From Perilla frutescens (Eukaryota; Streptophyta; Magnoliopsida; Lamiales; Lamiaceae): a stretch of DNA of 64,000 nucleotides. Positions 1-12,507 of this stretch are shown one piece after another; the first letter of the stretch is position 1, and every line of letters starts with the position of its first letter. The position numbers and the translations under genes were made by a program. The notes below the pieces were generated by a model, which ran no database searches, was not told where the DNA came from, and was given only the letters and a program-made list of their open reading frames with translations. The DNA is taken from assembly GCA_026008535.1 (NCBI GenBank), contig BRKX01000018.1:46121588-46185587 (forward strand), given 5' to 3'.

Positions 1-1189
1 ATCTTAAAGTTACTTATAAGCATAAATTTTCATTAGTTCATGTAGTTGAAATATTAACCACTATACATTTACAGTATATAAAATAAAAATAATGTATATA
101 TATATATATATATATATTTAGTTTTATAAACACTTTATGTGTTCTTTCTAATATTAATTATTGAAAATACTAAAGCTTAAAAATATATTTGTTTTCAATA
201 TCTAAGATCTAGACTCATATATTCACGTTATAATAAAATGTATTATATTTATTGTTATCTTTTTTCCTTTTACCTAATCTGGTGATTGTCCTAAATCCTA
301 ATAAAATTGAATCGTGAATAAGTCATTTAATTGAATTGAATTGAATTGTTTGTATGAATCTATGAAATCAATAATTTAGATTATTTCTTCCTCTATTATT
401 TATCTTTAGTAGATATAAAATAAAATATTGAATGTGCTACATATCTAGTACGTAGAAGATTGACGTTGTGGTACTCACATTATGATTAAGTTTTTTAATT
501 AATCTTTGTGGAATACAATCTTGCTCATCATTTTAATAAAATTACTCTGTATACTTGAGGATAGCTAATGAGAAGTTGAATAATTGTAATGTAACAAAAT
601 AACTATTTGAATGAGAAGTGCAAGAAATATGGTATTTAAAAAAATAAATTATTATATTTGCTCAAATTTGGCAACTAAAGTCTACATTTTTAATTATAAT
701 ATTTACATGTGCTATTATAAAAGTAGTATTATGCTCTAATATAATAGTGTAATTAAGCTATTTTTTTCCTAGTTAAATTAGTATTAGAAAAATTACCAGT
801 ATTCTAAAATGAATTGTTGTATGCATGGTAACTTGTTAGGACCATTTTGAAACAATATGGAGCCTGAGGTGAAATAATGAATATGTTTAGAAGTATTTTT
901 TTTTTTAAAATTGATAAATACACTAATATATTTTAAAGAAATTCATTTATTATTTCTCGTTTTATCAACAATACAACCACTTTTAAATGCTCTAAATCCC
1001 AAAGTTTAGACATATTACTCAACTTAAAAACTTACTTCAACAAAAAATAATTGTTATAATCAGTATATCCAATAATATCATATAGGTAACATATGCATTG
1101 AGAAATGTTTATTTTAATATAATATCTCAATATATAATTTGTATTTAATTTTATATTCTAGGTTCTATTAACATATACTTTAATAAATG
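1..1189. other. AT-rich intergenic DNA, no gene seen
   Basis: Very AT-rich sequence with a short (TA)n tract near 92-117 and no open frame with recognisable protein similarity on either strand. I see no TIR pair or LTR end here. Confidence 0.6.
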
Positions 1190-2930
1190 TTTTCAAATGT
1201 TAGGTAAATTAGGGTTGAAAAATAATTTGTTGTAGATTAAGAAATGATAAACTTTATTCAGAAATCATAAATTTGATCATTTATATATTTAAAATACTTG
1301 ACTTTAAAAAAATTGTTAATCGAATGTGGATAATACATATGTTTATTTAGCTAACTATTTTAACGATCATGAGGCCTGATCGATCGACTCGAATAATGCC
1401 TCATAGTAGAAACGACATATATAGTGTTATTTCATTTAAAAACCCACACACACACACACCCACACACATATTCTTGATTTACACACACACACATATATAT
1501 ATATATATCTTAATTAAATTATTTGTAATAAAATTTAAATTAATATATTCATTTATGAATAATATTTTTTCCTCCAATTTATATATTTGAATTTAGATTG
1601 ATGAGTGATTGTGAAGTTTATTTTGATAAAATATGTATTTTTTTTAAAAATAACATTTTTATGGTTTGGAGGACATGACATAATTTTTAAAACTTAATTA
1701 CTTTGATAATATTAATCAACTTATCTTTAATAAAAATAGATAAGTGGTCAAATAATCAAAAGTATTAATATCTAAGTATTTTTCAAATGTTAGATAATTA
1801 GGGTTGATAAATAATTTGTCAGAGATTGAGACATGAAAAACTTTATTCAGAAACCATTTCAAAAAATTTATTAATTAAATGTGGATAATGCATATGTTTA
1901 TTTAGCTAACTATTTTAATGAAAATCATGAGGCCCGAGGCGATCGACTCGTTTGCCTCATAGTAGGAACGACACAGTGTTATTTCATTTATAGACACACA
2001 CACACACACACACATTCTTGATTCATACATATCTTAATTAAATTACTTGTAATAAAACTTAAATTAATATGTTCACTTATGAATAATTTTTTTCTCCAAT
2101 CTATATATTTGAAATTATCCTCTATGATTTGACACTAATATTAAAAAAAATTCTTTAGATTGATGAGTAATAGTGAAGTTTAATTTGATGACATATGTAA
2201 CTTTTTTTTAGAAATAACATTTTTATGGTTTGGAGGGCATGATATAATTTTTAAAACTTAATTACTTTGATAATATTAATTAACTTATCTTTAATAAAAA
2301 TAGATAAGTGGCCAAATAAATCAAATCTATTAATATCAATCTAAGAGTTTTTCAAATGTTAGATAAGTAGGGTTAAAAAATAATTTATTAGAGATTAAGA
2401 CATGATAAACTTTATTCACAAATCATAGATTTGATCATCTATATCTTTAAAATACTTGACTTCAAAGAAATTATTAGTCAAATGTGGATAATACATATGT
2501 TTATTTAGCTAACTATTTTAATGAAAATAATGTGGCCTTAGGCGATCGACTCGTTTGTCTCATAGTAGAAACGACATAGTATTATTTCATTTATAGACAC
2601 ACACACACACACACACCAATATTCTTGATTTATATATATCTTAATTAAATTACTTCTAATAAATTCAAATTAATATATTCACTTATGAATAATATTTTTT
2701 TCTCTAGTCTCTATATTTTAAATTATCCTCTATGATTTTACATTAATATTAAAAAATTATTTAGATTGACGAGTAATTTTGAAGTTTATTTTGATAAAAT
2801 ATGTAATTTTTTTAGAATAACATTTTTTATGGTTTGGAGGGCATGACATAAATTTTAAAACTTAATTACGTTGATAATATTAATTAAATTATCTTAAATA
2901 AAATAGATAAGTGGTCAAAAGAACATTTCA
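1190..2930. repeat. Threefold tandem repeat, unit about 570 bp
   Basis: Three head-to-tail copies begin near 1190, 1783 and 2348. Each starts with a TTTTCAAATGTTAG-like block, followed by AATGTGGATAATRCATATG, TTTAGCTAACTATTTTAA, GCGATCGACTCG (copy 1 diverged), a (CA)n tract, and a closing ATGGTTTGGAGGRCATGAYATAA block ending in AATAGATAAGTGG. Copies differ by point changes and small indels, so the array is not recent. The short frame at 1369-1590 is just the translated (CA)n/(TA)n part and is not a gene. Confidence 0.85.
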
Positions 2931-4150
2931 TTATATATACTATCTTTAATATAAATAAGTAGGCGATGATAACTTTTTCGGTGCTCGTAAAATTTTACAT
3001 TTGGTCTTTTACAATGAAATTGTTTCAATTTATGTTCACTATGTAACATTTTTGCTATATTTTTTATCTATTTCAGTTCACTAATATTTGAATTATTGAT
3101 ATCACATGATGTGAATCAGTAATTTATAAGTAAAAAATTTAAATTTTAAGTATATTGAATAAATTATACTTATAATTCCCAGATAATTAAATTATTATAC
3201 TCGATCAATTTTGAAATTCAACACGATTTTTAAAATATTTTGATAATAATACCTTTTGAATTGTGAAAAATTCGACTACCCTAAATTGTTGCTAAAAAAT
3301 AAATTAGAACAAGCATTCATTATATAAAAAAAAATAATAAAAATAATCGACATGAATGCATAGGATATGCATTGTATACATATATATATATTAATTAATA
3401 ATTTATATATCTTATTGGTTTATAAAGATATTAATGAATCACCGAGCATGTTAATTAAAAAATAATATGTAAGTTGAAATTATAAACTTATACATACGTG
3501 CACTTATCAAATTAATGCAGCAATCAAAATTATATATGTATTTTAAATATAATATTATGAAAGTCAATAATAATATTTATTAATTGTTACCATATATATG
3601 CATATCAAATGAATGATCATTTACATAATATCACGCTAGAAGTTTTATATCTACTACTATATGATAATAAAAAGTTCATGGTGTAGATTTATTATATTAC
3701 CCTATTGTGCTTCATTTAAATTTATTATAGGGATATATTAGTTAAATTCAATTTTTAAACAAAGATCTTTTTATATATAGTAGTAGATTTATATGGAAAC
3801 TAATATATTATATTGGATTTTACATTATAAATACATATTATATATTATATTACATAATTATCCTTAAATTAAAGTTGTAGTAGGAATATAATAGGTAAAC
3901 CAAAATTTGTAAAACATCACACTTTTATAATAGTAGTAGATAATATAACATGGTAGAGAGTCCAATATTTAATTTGTTATTTACATGCAGTACAAATCTC
4001 ATTGAGGGATGTTGATAGTAATTTGTAATTAATTAGCTACATAAAAATTGTTGGTGTTGATCATATAATATAAAACTGCAAAATATGAAGAAAATATATA
4101 CAATCAAATAAAGGAAGGGGCTTACCACTTGAAATATAATGGTTGAAGAA
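2931..4150. other. AT-rich 3' flank of CNL-1
   Basis: No coding sequence recognised. From about 3950 onward (GGTAGAGAGTCCAATATTT) the sequence is shared with the 3' flank of the second CNL copy (from about 21423, GGTAGGGAGTCCAATATTT). This marks the downstream limit of the tandem duplication. Confidence 0.6.
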
Positions 4151-7100
4151 TTAAGAATTTAGTTCCTCCTCGTCCTCTATTTCATGGACCTCTGCACCAC
4201 TTTCCTTCTCCTCTTGTTGTTTTGTCTGATTACAATGTTCATTAATGTGAAAATGGATATGATGAGCGAGGATCGGAGAAAACATAATTGTAGGCATCAA
4301 ATATATTACTATATCTCAAGATTTACTAAGAAAGTTGCAGACACAATGGATTAATTAATGAAGATGAATTAATACTTCCTTGACTCCAACCGATTTGAAA
4401 GTTGTAACACCTTCTCATCTCCTTAATAATCTAATAGCTATTATGACAAATTAATTTGTTCTTAATTACCTCAAATTGCTGTTGCACCACGCCATTCAAA
4501 TCCTTCAAGCCATCAAAATCTTCACTGTTTATTGTGACAACTTCCAATTTTGGTGTAGATAGTGTTCCCAAGGTAAAAGATTTCATACTAGGGCACTCTT
4601 TAATTTTCACTTCCCTCAATGAAGGGAACTCAACATCAAATTTCCATTCGCAAAAGCTCACCAATTTGCGTAAATACTCCAACTGAAGCTTCTGCAATTT
4701 AGGAAAGAGAAGAGTGGTCTTTTGAGCTGCAACACTGATCGCCAATTTCTCCTCCTCTTTCTCTTCCTCGTCTTCAATCACTTTTACCATCTCATGACAT
4801 AATTGAATACTTAGTTCTCTGAGGCTGACAAGATTTTCAGCAAATGAAGACATAAATAAACCCATAGTGCCCTTGTACAATGCGATTGCTAACACTTCCA
4901 ATCTTTTAAAGAGGGATAAATGAATATTTTTGTAATGATACAATGGATTTTCATTCCATATGATTGATAATTGTTTCACGTTGTCGAATGAATCCTGCAA
5001 TTCAAATGAAATATTTAGTAACTTAGTAATAAATTAAAATATAATCACGAAGAAAGAAAAGGATGGTGACTCATGATTTACTTCAAGAAAATTATTGAGG
5101 TCCGTTTCGAAAGATTCAAGATTTGGTGCAGCCAGGAATCCCAACGTGAAATATTTCATATTCGGGCACCCTCCAATTCTCACTTTCCTCAATGAAGGAA
5201 ACTCGGCATCACATTTCCATTCGCAAATGCTCACCAATTCAAGCTCCTGCAATTTAGGAAATAGAAGACTGGTCCTTTGACCACCACTCGCGGCTCTCTC
5301 CTCCTCATCATCTTTAATCACTTGGACCAATTCATCACAAAAACTTATTCTTAATGCTCTGAGACTAACAAGATTTGCAGCGATTGTAGACGAAAATAAA
5401 CTCATAGTGCCCTTATAAAGATATCTAACTTTTCTAATCCAATAAAGATGGATGCATAAATTTTATGACCACATGAGAATGGATTCCGATCTGTTTCTAA
5501 TTCCTTGAGGTTTCCGAATGGCACCTGCAATTCAGATAATCTGCTCAGTACCTTCCAGCTAACTTCATAAAATTTAATTACTTAAAATTTTATTTCATTA
5601 TCCTTAATTATATTGAGTAACTTTTTATGGATAGTATATTAATATAGCATCTCATGCAACTCTAATTTAGGTAGAATCCTTTTTTCATAACACTGCCAAT
5701 ATAATTATTAAGAAATCAATTAAAATGTAAATTGAGTAAAATTATAAATGTGGTACATACCTTTTCTGGTTGGCAAAACAGATGCAAAGAATGACAATCA
5801 GCAATATTGTCTGCATTGGTGCTGCCTCTCGAGTTGTTCTCATTACTTGAAACCATACTTCTCATTTTTGGGCATCCATAAATCCACATTCTCGTCAGTA
5901 GAGGGAATTCAATTCTTTCAATTCCTTGCCAGAAAGTTGTGAGATTTGGCAGGGATCTTAACACAAAAAACCTCAGTTTTGGGAACATTTTTGTTACTAT
6001 GGATTTGCTATTGCTTATATTTGGGACTTCTTCTTTGTTCCACAAAAACACTTGTTCCATCATCTGACACTTGTCAACTATAAGAGTTTGGAGCTGTAAA
6101 AGACAATCCTTTCCTGCAATTGACAGCTGCCGTAGATTGCGTAGGCGCGGACACTTGTAGATATATATGGAAGAAAGGTGGTGGAAAACTGGATTACTTC
6201 TGCTGTTCCACAATTGCTTTAGTTCCGGCAAATCTTCCAGTACTAATTTCTTGAGATTCTGGAAAGAATTGGATGAATTAATTGGACCATCCCATATTTC
6301 TTTTAAATCGGGAAGTGAGAAAAGCTTCAGAAACTCCATGGAAGGGAACACAGTTGCCACACCATCATTATGCATTATTGACGATGGTCTTCCAATAATA
6401 TTCTTCATATTCTCACACTTATGCAGCTCCAGCCACCTAATGTTCTCACTGTTTGCCAAGTAGTCCACATTATTTGCACCATTTCCACTTAAACGTGGAC
6501 ACTCTGTATCTTTTAGAAGCTGCATCTCAATCCAATCTCCTATACAACTTCCTCCCTCCCACTCTAGAGACAATTTTTTGTTAGATGAATAAGAATGGAA
6601 TTCTGCTAACGAAGAAGTAGATGGATGAATTTCGATGTGAAATCTCTCCAAGTTTGACGAAAGGCGCATCTTATCGGCAACTAATATAGGATCCTCTATC
6701 TCAATCTCCAAGCACCTCAAATTAATCAACGACCCCAGCTCTCTTAGCCCTGCATTCTGTCTTTCTTTTCTATCCCATGCTTCCCATTTCCTGAAGCTCT
6801 TCTTCATCTTCAACTCCTCCAACCCAACTAGACTTGATATGATTCCTCCACCTATACTTTGAAGACGTTCACACTCTGTAAGATGTAACAATTTCAGGCG
6901 ATTTAATCTCTTTATCTCTTGTGGTAACTCCTTAATCGACCCACAATAACTACAAATGAGAATCTCAAGATTTACTAACTCTCCAACAACAGATATTGTC
7001 TCCAATCCCCTAAATGAATATAACAACAAAGAGTTGAGGTTTTTTAATGACTCTGTTGCGTGTGGCAGTGATGTCAATGATGGGTTACTTTCAATGCACA

Positions 7101-7351
7101 AGACGCAGAGATTTATAATCCCTTCAAGAAAGCTATTGTCCTGCAATTTGAATTCTTCCTCAATATGTAAATCACCACTCAAGAAGAGAAGACGTAAGTT
7201 TGTAGAAAGCTTACTTCTTTCTCCGATCGCGTGTAAGGAAGAAGTCCAAGTGCAATCATTATGACCAATATATCCTTCCTCTTTAGCAATGAATATGCAA
7301 ACATCACGAACAACATCATGCATTCGAATATAATCTTCATTATGACCATCT

Positions 7352-7666
7352 AAGGCTGTCAAAATGGACCCAACCCAATGGGTCAGCCCAACCCATCCAC
7401 AGTTGGGCTGGATTTGGCTTAAAAATGACAGACCCAAAAAATTGGGCAAAAAATGGGTTAGCCCAATGGGTTGTGGGCCATTTGGGTTTCTAGCCTAACT
7501 AGCTTAATTAAATCTTCATATCATCAAAACCTATATTCAAGTTATGTTCTTAAAAAAAATATGGAAGTTTCATATTGAAAAACTAGAAAAATGATAAAAT
7601 AAATGCTGACATTTATCAATAAAAGTAAAATATTAATATTATTAATATTTGTTTAGATAATATTTC

Positions 7667-7735
<69 letters not shown>

Positions 7736-8728
7736 GTAGTAGTACCAAAGTAACAAATTGGAAAAAATGAAACGAATGTGGTATTAAAATCAAATTACGA
7801 GCTCTCTCTATATATTTATTTATATTTATATTTATATATAAATATATAATAGAAAAGGTCGTAACACATGGGAGTGGGTTCAAATTTGAACGTGCCATCC
7901 ATACAAATGTTTACTGATTGAATTGATAATTGAAAAAAAGGTCTAATTTAATTTAATTGGTCCCCAAAATAAAGTCTTTTAATTTTTATTACTAATTTTT
8001 AAAACCATATTCTAACCAATTTGTTGTATGAAAGAAGTGGGCGACCACATTATGTGTGGCTTCATCTGCCAATATCATTTATTTGAATGTATTTTTCAAA
8101 AAATAAAATATACGAAAAATAATAAAAGTTTGAATCATGTACCTACTAACGGAAAAATGACGATATATATGAAATTTCGGTTATTTTCTTTTTCCCTTTT
8201 CATAAAATTTACGTACATGCATGTGACGATAATTTAAAAATATGGCACTATATATTTTTCCTTGTGCAATAAAATTTAGTTTGGCTAGGCTTAGAAGTAA
8301 TATTGATTAAATTGATAAATATCCTACTTGGAGTATCACCATCAAATTTATTTATTTTATATAAGATTATTTTATATAAGTGGTTCAAATTTATAAACCA
8401 CTTAATTGCGACCATATTGATAAATTAATCAGAATCACAACCAATTAATGAAATCGTGACTAAATTGATAAATTTTTAAAAAATAATATATACATACATA
8501 TATATATATATATATTTTGATTAAGTGGTGCAAAATACTAAACAAAATGTTTGGCTATTATTTATAAGATTCCGAGCGAGTTGTTTTTGTTTTGCTGGCT
8601 TCATGGGCTGCCCATGGGCTAGAAATTCAGCCCACTCATTTTTGGGTTGGGTTGGGTTAGGTCAGATTGTGGTTGTGGCCCATTGGGTTTATGCTGGGCT
8701 GGGTTGGGCTTTCATTTTGACACCTCGG
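7352..8728. mobile_element. Non-autonomous hAT-like element in CNL-1 exon 1
   Basis: Termini AAGGCTGTCAAAATG and, inverted, CCGAGGTGTCAAAATG enclose subterminal CCCAACCC/TGGGCTGGG-rich repeats in inverted orientation. The target GACCATCT (match extends to GACCATCTAA) is duplicated at 7344 and 8729. CNL-2 shows the undisrupted site (AACCATCTAAC near 24660). No transposase is encoded. An 8-bp duplication with subterminal motif clusters fits the hAT superfamily. It contains a long AAT/TAA microsatellite. Confidence 0.85.
7667..7732. repeat. (AAT)n microsatellite
   Basis: About 22 uninterrupted trinucleotide units inside the hAT element. On the minus strand it yields a poly-leucine frame, which is not a gene. 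Confidence 0.95.
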
Positions 8729-10103
8729 GACCATCTAACAACAAAGACCGACTTTTAAGCCTCTTAATCAATGTGCACATCCTATTCCTTGCTTCTTCCA
8801 TGCCTCCTTCAAATATACCTAACCCAATACAGAAATAAGTCAACTTATCAACAGGAATGTGAACATCTTCACCAAATAAACAACAAAGCAAGAATACGGA
8901 TTTGGCTTCCTCCGAGTCCAACCTATCGTAACTTATTTTTAGGGGATTATAAACTTCTTTAATAAAATCTGGGATATTAGTTGGATTAGCTTTTCTCAAT
9001 TGTGTCATTGCATCTTTCCAAATACGCTTATTCTTCTCATCTTTCATTGCCGCACCAACAGTTGTAAGGGCGATTGGCAATCCTCTACACTCTTCTACAA
9101 CTTGTTTTGCTATAGAATTCAATCAAGTATCATCCACACATGTGCCAGCTCTCCCTCTAAAGAGAAGCCATGCATCTTCTTCAGATAATACTTCCATTCC
9201 GAAAACCTTTTCAACATCCATTGCACTCAAAACATCACTATTTCGGGATGTTAGAAGAATTGTGCACCCTTTGGAACCACGAGGTATTCCTAATTCTTCT
9301 ACCACGAGTCTTTCCCAAACATCATCCAAGACTAGGAGAATTCTCTTTGTGCCTTCAGTTAGTCTTGCATGTAATGCTTCTACTCTATTAGCCATCGAAG
9401 CTTCCTCTTTGAGATTCTTCAAACCCAATGGTCCGCCAATCTCAACCTGAATTTTCAATTTGTCTACTGGTTGGCTGACCACTGCCATCACAACTTCTTC
9501 AAATACATGCTCCTTCAATACTCTGTTCATGATTATTTTGGCCATGGTAGTCTTTCCTAGACCTCCCATCCCACATATCCCTATCATAGTCACACCTCCA
9601 TCTCTCAAACTAGTCATGATGTCTTCTTCAATTTGCTTTCTTGACTTGAATTCAAATGTAGTTCCAAACAGAACTGCTTTGGCTGCTGCCGGAGGTCGCG
9701 GGTGGGCTATAACATTAAACTTGTACTGGCCTCGAAGCTCATTTATACGATCAGTTGTTTTCTTAGCTCTCTTGCTAAGCGAAAAACGATCTCTAAGCTT
9801 CAAACAACCACTTTCTACATTCGGAACTTCATCCAAAATTGTATTCTTTAGGTCTTTGATGTCATTAGAGCTTTTTATCCAAGTCTCAACTTCAGGGACA
9901 ATAACTTCTATGTTATCTCTTGCTCTATCAACTTGCCCCTGCAGTCCTACTGCCGCATTCTCTAGTTCTTCAGCTTCATGTTTGAGAGTAGCGATGTTGG
10001 AAGTGAAGCAACAGAGATAATTGAATTGGTGTATGATTGGTGAACCAATCCATTTCACTAATTCTATAGCTGGTCCAACAAAACTTGCCGCAATTTCTGC
10101 CAT

Positions 10104-10983
10104 TTCGTACAACTCTTTTCTGTTTCGAATCAATGAGAAAGTGTTAAACCACTCCTATATGTTACATATACAGAGAAAGTCTTAACAATTTTCTACACTC
10201 ATGACTCAACTAAAACATTTATAATTATATAGATGGAGATATTTAAAAATAAAAATAAAAATTCACAAGCCTAAACAGTAGTATTACTATTAATTAAAAT
10301 TTATTCCATTAAGCCAAGAAAACAAGTCGATAATATTCTTAACAAATTGCCACTTGAATCCGATTGATCATACAGGTTTTCGGCCTGTTGCCAAGTCCAT
10401 ATATAGAAGCAGACTAGATATGATCAAAAGTGGAAAAGAAAGAGACATGAATATTAGCATATATTAATCAATTTGAGCAGATCGACAGTTGACAAACAAG
10501 AAAAACTGAGTTCTGCCAAGAATAATTGAATGCAACAAAACTAAAAATATCTATATATCTTCAGAAAAATCTATATATATATATAGATATATATATAAAT
10601 CTATCTCTACTGCTATCATTTTCTCACACAGTACACGCAGTAGCAGGAGGCAAAACAACTAAATAGCTTTTATTAGCAATAATTGTAGAACTAGAACAAG
10701 AGTAATTAAGAAATTACAAACATCGATCCTCCATCCTCCAACTATTGGAGGTCAATTATCTATTAAAATTAATTATTAACATGTCGATGTGGATGTAGTA
10801 CATGTGCAGATAATCGATGAATTAAAATAGGGGAAGTTGTAATAATATTTAAAATAATCAAACATTACAGCTAGCCGAGATTGAACATAAATAATTGATA
10901 TATATTTATGCAAACTAATTAAACTTCACACACACACACACACACACACACCTTTATTAAAAATTTAAAACGGTTGCTTAGAA
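10104..10983. promoter_or_regulatory. CNL-1 upstream region, proximal part
   Basis: No ORF of interest. The segment is alignable by eye with the region upstream of CNL-2 (26042-27780). Shared blocks include CCATTAAGCCAAGAAAACAAG, TGATCAAAAGTGGAAAA, TTTCTCACACAGTAC, CAGGAGGCAAA and CAATTATCTAT. Such conservation suggests promoter or 5'-UTR intron sequence for the minus-strand gene, but I cannot place a transcription start. A (CA)n tract at 10930-10952 precedes the Copia target site. Confidence 0.45.
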
Positions 10984-10988
10984 GGAGA
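10984..10988. other. Copia target-site duplication (left copy)
   Basis: GGAGA immediately before the 5' LTR. The right copy is 17949-17953. The paralogous site upstream of CNL-2 (AAAGGAGAGTTGGCTGATCTG near 27777) carries it once, confirming the empty site. Confidence 0.9.
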
Positions 10989-11773
10989 TGTTGGGAATGG
11001 CCCATTTGTCCTATTTCTGGCCCAATACTAAACAACCCATCTATCCGGCCCAGCCCCAAACCCTTAACCCTAATTGTCGATCCAACTTCCTAATTAAAAC
11101 AGCATTAAGGCTGTTGGTATTTCCCTATGCTCTAGAAGCATCTATAATATCACTCATCTCTCTTACTCTCGATACACAAGATCTCACAATCTTATCTCAT
11201 ATTCTCTCTCTCTTTCTGGATCTTCTCACCTCGCTCCCTCGGTTTCTCTGGCCGGAGTTCTGCCAATTGGCTCCTGTTTGGCCGCTGAGTGTTAGGGAGG
11301 AGTGTGCTGTGAGAGAGAAAGGAGGAAACCCGCCGCCTCCTCCAAACCCTAGCCTTCACTTCCTCTTCCCCTTTTCCTGGACTGTTCTCCGGTCGCCGGA
11401 GAGGGCTGCTGCCGATCCCAATGGGAAAATCTGAGCCGCTGTGCCTTGGGCACCTTTTCCCACACCCGATTGCTCTCTGTCTTTTCTTGTCACTTTCATT
11501 CTCTTATCTGCTGTATTATCTCACTTGTCTCTTTGCCTTCTCTGCAGATCTGAAGAGATTAGTGCCTGTGAAGAACCTTGAAGGTTCCCTTGACCTTCAT
11601 CTCTGAGGCCGAAGTTGCTGCTGCTTGAAGAAACCCTAGAATAGCTTTTGCAGTTTAAACATCTTGTAAACACTTGTAATCTTTCGGTTCTAGCTACTTG
11701 AGTAGCTTGTGCTAGGAACCGCTAGAGGTAGGGAAGCAAGCGGTGTAAGCCCTAGCTAGGCGATACCACAACA
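10989..11773 (+). repeat. 5' LTR of Copia element
   Basis: Runs from TGTTGGGAATGGCCC to GATACCACAACA, 785 bp. It contains a CT-rich stretch (11155-11215) and CCCTAG-rich downstream part. No canonical TATA box is obvious; TCTATAATATCAC near 11140 is a candidate. Confidence 0.93.
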
Positions 11774-11774
11774 G

Positions 11775-11790
11775 TGGTATCAGAGCCTGG
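11775..11790 (+). other. Primer binding site (tRNA-iMet type)
   Basis: TGGTATCAGAGCCTGG starts two bases after the 5' LTR. It is the usual complement of plant initiator methionine tRNA used to prime minus-strand synthesis by Copia elements. Confidence 0.92.
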
Positions 11791-12507
11791 TTTAGGCCTA
11801 GCCGGGGGAACCCTCCTGTCTCCATTCCTAGCACCCCGCCGCCGGTAAGGGCCGCGCGTACTTCGCCCCCCTCGGGCTCCGATCTAAGGGTAAGTCCGGC
11901 TTTCCCCTTCCTGGGAAAGTCGGCTCTGGTATTTTTCCTTAAAACCCTAAAATTTCTCGGTGGTATTTTGTCGATTCTGTGCCTTAATTGCTTCCCCTTA
12001 TTTGTCTCTGATCTGTTCATTGGCATTCTAAGCCAACCCCTTATCTGTTGCTTACGGTCGGGACCGTCTGGATTCCCTATGGGTCTCCTCAAAGCGGGTT
12101 GCCCCGATAGCAAAGATAAGTAAGGACTTTTCAGTGGGTTTTGAGCTTGATTGTTGTATTTCTCTATCTGTTCTTCTTTGTTTGTTTGTTCCTTTTCTTG
12201 ATTCTGTTGTGGAACCCCTGAGTTGGGTTCCTATTGACTTAGCAATAAGTCTGTGGTGGTGTTTCTTGGCTGAAAAGGTGTTAGGGATTGACCTGAGTGA
12301 CCCCCTGCGCCACAGATAAATCTGTGTTGCGAGCTGGGATAGCCTCAGCTCTAGATTCCCCAGGTGTTCCTTTTCTGGCCTGTGAAGCTTGTGCTTCCTG
12401 GTTGTTGTTGTATTCCTAGGTGTTTGTTTGTGTTCTGGTGATTATTCTGGGAATCTTGAGTGATTCTGTGAAATTTCTGTGTTTTAAGTGAAATTTCTGT
12501 GTTAAGC

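Larger units (their letters stand above)
4151..10103 (-). pseudogene. CNL-1: CC-NBS-LRR resistance gene, disrupted
   Basis: Intracellular NLR immune receptor of the CC-NB-ARC-LRR class. The start ATG is taken at 10103 (MAEIAASFVG), matching CNL-2. Visible motifs: CC with RDNIEVIVPEVETW, P-loop GMGGLGKTT, kinase-2 LLVLDDVW, RNBS-B CTILLTSRNSD, GLPIAL, RNBS-D FLLCCLFGEDVHIP, then MHDVVRDV and irregular LRRs. Exons read by eye: 10103-5761, 5524-5082, 4994-4470 and 4225-4151, each with GT/AG borders. Lesions: in-frame TGA at 9123-9125 where CNL-2 has CAG; a hAT element at 7352-8728; and exon 2 of 443 nt, one short of a codon multiple, with a frame break near 5411-5440. Removing the 1385-bp insertion plus duplicated target leaves exon 1 at 986 codons in frame. 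Likely inactive unless truncated CC-NB products are made. Confidence 0.9.

Noticed and set aside
1369..1590. 73-codon frame over (CA)n/(TA)n
   Set aside because: Low-complexity translation inside a tandem repeat; the other repeat copies do not keep it open.
7653..7898. Poly-leucine membrane-like protein
   Set aside because: Translation of the (AAT)n microsatellite inside the hAT element.
9460..10020. 186-codon plus-strand frame opposite CNL-1 (and its equal at 25398-25958)
   Set aside because: Antisense shadow of the CC-NB-ARC coding strand; codon pattern follows the minus-strand gene.
11421..11606. Short frames in both Copia LTRs (also 17596-17781, 10988-11434, 17155-17463)
   Set aside because: LTR/leader sequence; conserved only because the LTRs are identical repeats.
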